The translations under genes and the position numbers were made by a program. Shown piece by piece: positions 15,093 through 15,122 of a stretch of DNA of 15,122 nt. Origin of the DNA: DATKCJ01 sp035513275 (GTDB lineage Bacteria; Verrucomicrobiota; Verrucomicrobiia; Opitutales; Opitutaceae); contig DATKCJ010000173.1 in assembly GCA_035513275.1 (NCBI GenBank), positions 1 through 15,122 on the forward strand. Direction: 5' to 3'. The notes under the pieces were generated by a model. That model was given only the letters and a program-made list of their open reading frames with translations. It was not told where the DNA came from and searched no databases. Within the stretch, counting starts at the first letter, position 1, and each line of letters starts with the position of its first letter.

Positions 15093-15122
15093 CTGCACTC
15101 GCGAATTTAAGGCAGTCGGGCG
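15089..15122 (+). CDS. start of a further operon gene, cut by the window edge
   Basis: An ATG at 15089 overlaps the stop of the preceding glycosyltransferase gene as ATGA, the junction type also used at 11570 and 13761. It reads MTALANLRQSG with no stop before the window ends. Eleven codons do not allow a product call. The context suggests another glycan-assembly gene. There is no Shine-Dalgarno sequence, so it would depend on coupling. It could equally be chance. Confidence 0.5.
   Translation, partial: MTALANLRQSG

Noticed and set aside
14019..15098. A 359-codon open frame on the minus strand opposite the last glycosyltransferase
   Set aside because: It is Arg/Ala/Cys-rich, shows no family motif, and lies entirely antisense to a well-supported gene; long antisense frames are expected in DNA of this base composition.

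Overview
The window looks like a chromosomal stretch of a high-GC Gram-negative bacterium. I think a member of the Verrucomicrobiota, near the Opitutales, is most likely. The reasons are a very long TonB-dependent receptor whose TonB box reads like the 'SPFEV' boxes common in that group, the general lack of strong Shine-Dalgarno sequences, and the Arg/Ala-rich high-GC coding style. This placement is inferred from sequence style, not from a marker gene.

Left part (1-4315): one large minus-strand gene for an outer-membrane TonB-dependent receptor (start about 3955, stop at 35). A 360-bp gap lies upstream of it. That gap holds a perfect TATAAT -10 box, a leader of about 170 nt with a tandem 8-bp repeat, and, further upstream, an 11-bp direct repeat with a 21-bp period that could be an operator. 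No SusD-like or other uptake partner is visible beside the receptor.

Centre (4316-6837): three minus-strand housekeeping genes in the order SDR-type epimerase (YeeZ-like), ybaB/ebfC, recR. The ybaB-recR pair is a widely conserved arrangement tied to recombinational repair. The epimerase faces a plus-strand DJ-1/PfpI-family gene across only 53 bp.

Right part (7056-15122): a tight plus-strand operon for building and exporting a surface polysaccharide (O-antigen or capsule type). The order is ABC-2 permease (Wzm-like), ATPase with a C-terminal carbohydrate-binding-like domain (Wzt-like), hexapeptide-repeat acyltransferase, GT2 glycosyltransferase, GT8-like glycosyltransferase, second GT2, two GT-B (GT4-like) glycosyltransferases, and the first codons of a further gene cut off by the window edge. 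Nearly all neighbours overlap by 1-23 nt or are separated by at most 11 nt, so the set is probably co-transcribed and translationally coupled. The likely scheme is that the glycosyltransferases extend a lipid-linked glycan at the cytoplasmic face, the acyltransferase decorates it, and Wzm/Wzt moves it across the inner membrane. The initiating transferase, sugar-nucleotide genes and any chain-length gene are not here and may lie to the right.

I see no RNA genes, CRISPR arrays, insertion sequences or phage genes, and no convincing evidence of a wholly new system. The best leads are the receptor's upstream region, the possible functional link between the acyltransferase and the Wzt C-terminal domain, and the poorly classified GT8-like enzyme.
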